Origin: Urechis unicinctus
Taxonomy: Eukaryota > Annelida > Polychaeta > Xenopneusta > Urechidae
DNA: 64,000 bases
NCBI GenBank assembly: GCA_034190875.2
Contig: CM067348.1
Span: 23,125,475 to 23,189,474 of the forward strand
Direction: 5' to 3'
This document shows, in pieces, positions 63,630 to 64,000 of this stretch (position 1 is its first letter; each line of letters starts with the position of its first letter). Below the pieces are notes generated by a model. It was not told the origin of the DNA and did no database searches. It saw nothing but the letters and a program-made list of their open reading frames with translations. A program made the translations under genes and the position numbers.

Positions 63630-63694
63630 GGCACCATATAACACACTAGCGTTGGTGTGCCGTTAAACCCTATACTTACCTTACTTACCTTACC
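63630..63694 (+). repeat. LINE 3' terminus with stem-loop and CTTACC tail
   Basis: CACAC and GTGTG can pair around a short loop, followed by GCCGTTAAACCCTA and ACTTACCTT repeats. The same terminus occurs at 33077-33133, 48940-48994 and 50408-50467, so it is probably the signal the reverse transcriptase recognises. Confidence 0.8.
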
Positions 63695-63702
63695 TCTTTA
63701 CG

Positions 63703-63855
63703 ATGAGATTGATAACCGCTCGTCCCGATCCCGACTTTAACGAGAAGAACGACGCTAAGGTTGCCCAGTTTATACAGGACCTCAACCGCGTGAAAAATGG
63801 AACTTACAGCGACGGTCGCAGATATTTAACACTCAATGACCTCTATGGTGACTAA
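63703..63855 (+). CDS. Small ORF next to right terminal repeat, 50 aa
   Basis: An ATG at 63703 opens a frame reading MRLITARPDPDFNEKNDAKV, then AQFIQDLNRVKNGTYSDGRR, ending TAA at 63855. It is the only plus-strand gene of the Polinton-like element and sits 9 bp from the inverted repeat. It is charged and soluble. I do not recognise it. Confidence 0.4.
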   Translation: MRLITARPDPDFNEKNDAKVAQFIQDLNRVKNGTYSDGRRYLTLNDLYGD

Positions 63856-63863
63856 CTACTGGT

Positions 63864-63989
63864 GTGGGCCTATACCATAGGGGCTGGGGGGGCTGGGCTC
63901 ATATGGTACCATATGGTGGGGGGAGGGGGGGTGCGAGCGGTTCGCTGGCTCATGTGAGTCAGCCTGTGTGTGTGTGTTTTCTGGGTTGC
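63864..63989 (-). repeat. Terminal inverted repeat, right
   Basis: This is the reverse complement of 51505-51626, from GTGGGCCTATACCATAG to TTTTCTGGGTTGC, with longer G runs and a TG-rich patch. The element ends about 11 bases before the window does. Confidence 0.9.
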
Positions 63990-64000
63990 TGTATTAGATT

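Larger units (their letters stand above)
58025..63694 (+). mobile_element. Near-complete LINE with CCHC ORF1 and EN-RT-RNase H ORF2 (I/Nimb-like)
   Basis: A G-rich leader (GGGACCCCCAGTGGGTGCGG) opens about 500 bp of 5' UTR. ORF1 and ORF2 follow, overlapping by 11 bases, and the 3' UTR ends in the conserved tail CACCATATAACACACTAG to CTTACC repeats. Only three coding lesions are evident: one frame offset in ORF1 near 59025, one in-frame TGA at 61050 and one frame offset in an A-run near 61845. The copy is therefore young and the family was recently active. It is inserted in the Polinton-like element. No target-site duplication was confirmed. Confidence 0.9.
51505..63989 (-). mobile_element. 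Polinton-like element with PolB, integrase and small-protein cassette
   Basis: Inverted repeats at 51505-51626 and 63864-63989 define the ends. Genes on the minus strand are, from the inner side outward, an ATPase-like part, a 223-aa membrane protein, a short membrane protein, a 79-aa protein, a 140-aa membrane protein, integrase, a 59-aa Cys-rich protein, PolB and a coiled-coil peptide. A LINE (about 58.03-63.69 kb) is inserted in it; without that the element is about 6.8 kb. No capsid or protease was recognised. It is broken, with about three to five breaks, and its inverted ends are still about 90% alike, so it is younger than the 13.6-19.0 kb Polinton. Confidence 0.8.

Overview
The window is invertebrate nuclear DNA, most likely from a lophotrochozoan such as a gastropod mollusc. 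This is inferred from the spliced animal gene, the mix of repeats (RNase H-bearing LINEs, a tRNA-derived SINE, a DIRS-like element, two Polinton-type fossils) and the many minisatellites. The species cannot be named from the sequence. All calls come from reading the sequence and from memory of the families; no search was run.

Layout. 1-6.8 kb is mostly featureless, with a 36-bp-arm hairpin (358-453) and a Ty3-like fossil (about 1.95-2.96 kb). 6.85-8.97 kb is a decayed LINE. 8.97-11.75 kb is a cluster of diverged inverted and direct repeats rich in CRE/ETS-like and TCAAGGTCA-like words. 12.1 kb has an isolated promoter-like TATA box and 12.4-13.0 kb holds SWIM zinc-finger exons on the minus strand. 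13.6-19.0 kb is an old Polinton fossil with capsid, protease, integrase and ATPase parts.

19.7-35.2 kb is the one clear host gene: an endosomal-type Na+/H+ exchanger of the SLC9A6/7/9 group on the plus strand. It has 17 core exons (about 704 codons), a TATA box, one in-frame cassette exon, and three introns with minor-spliceosome (U12) signals. Its introns and 3' flank carry an unusual number of minisatellites, each with a different unit.

42.9-51.3 kb is a stack of retroelements: a SINE, a DIRS-like fossil interrupted by a LINE and by a short LINE-derived element, and an opposite-strand LINE fragment. 51.5-64.0 kb is a second, different Polinton-like element with about 125-bp terminal inverted repeats at both ends. 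It carries a protein-primed type B DNA polymerase, a DDE integrase, an ATPase-like part and a compact run of small membrane, coiled-coil and Cys-rich proteins; no capsid or protease was recognised. A nearly whole LINE (about 58.03-63.69 kb) lies inside it. This element and its small unknown proteins are the best candidate for something poorly described.
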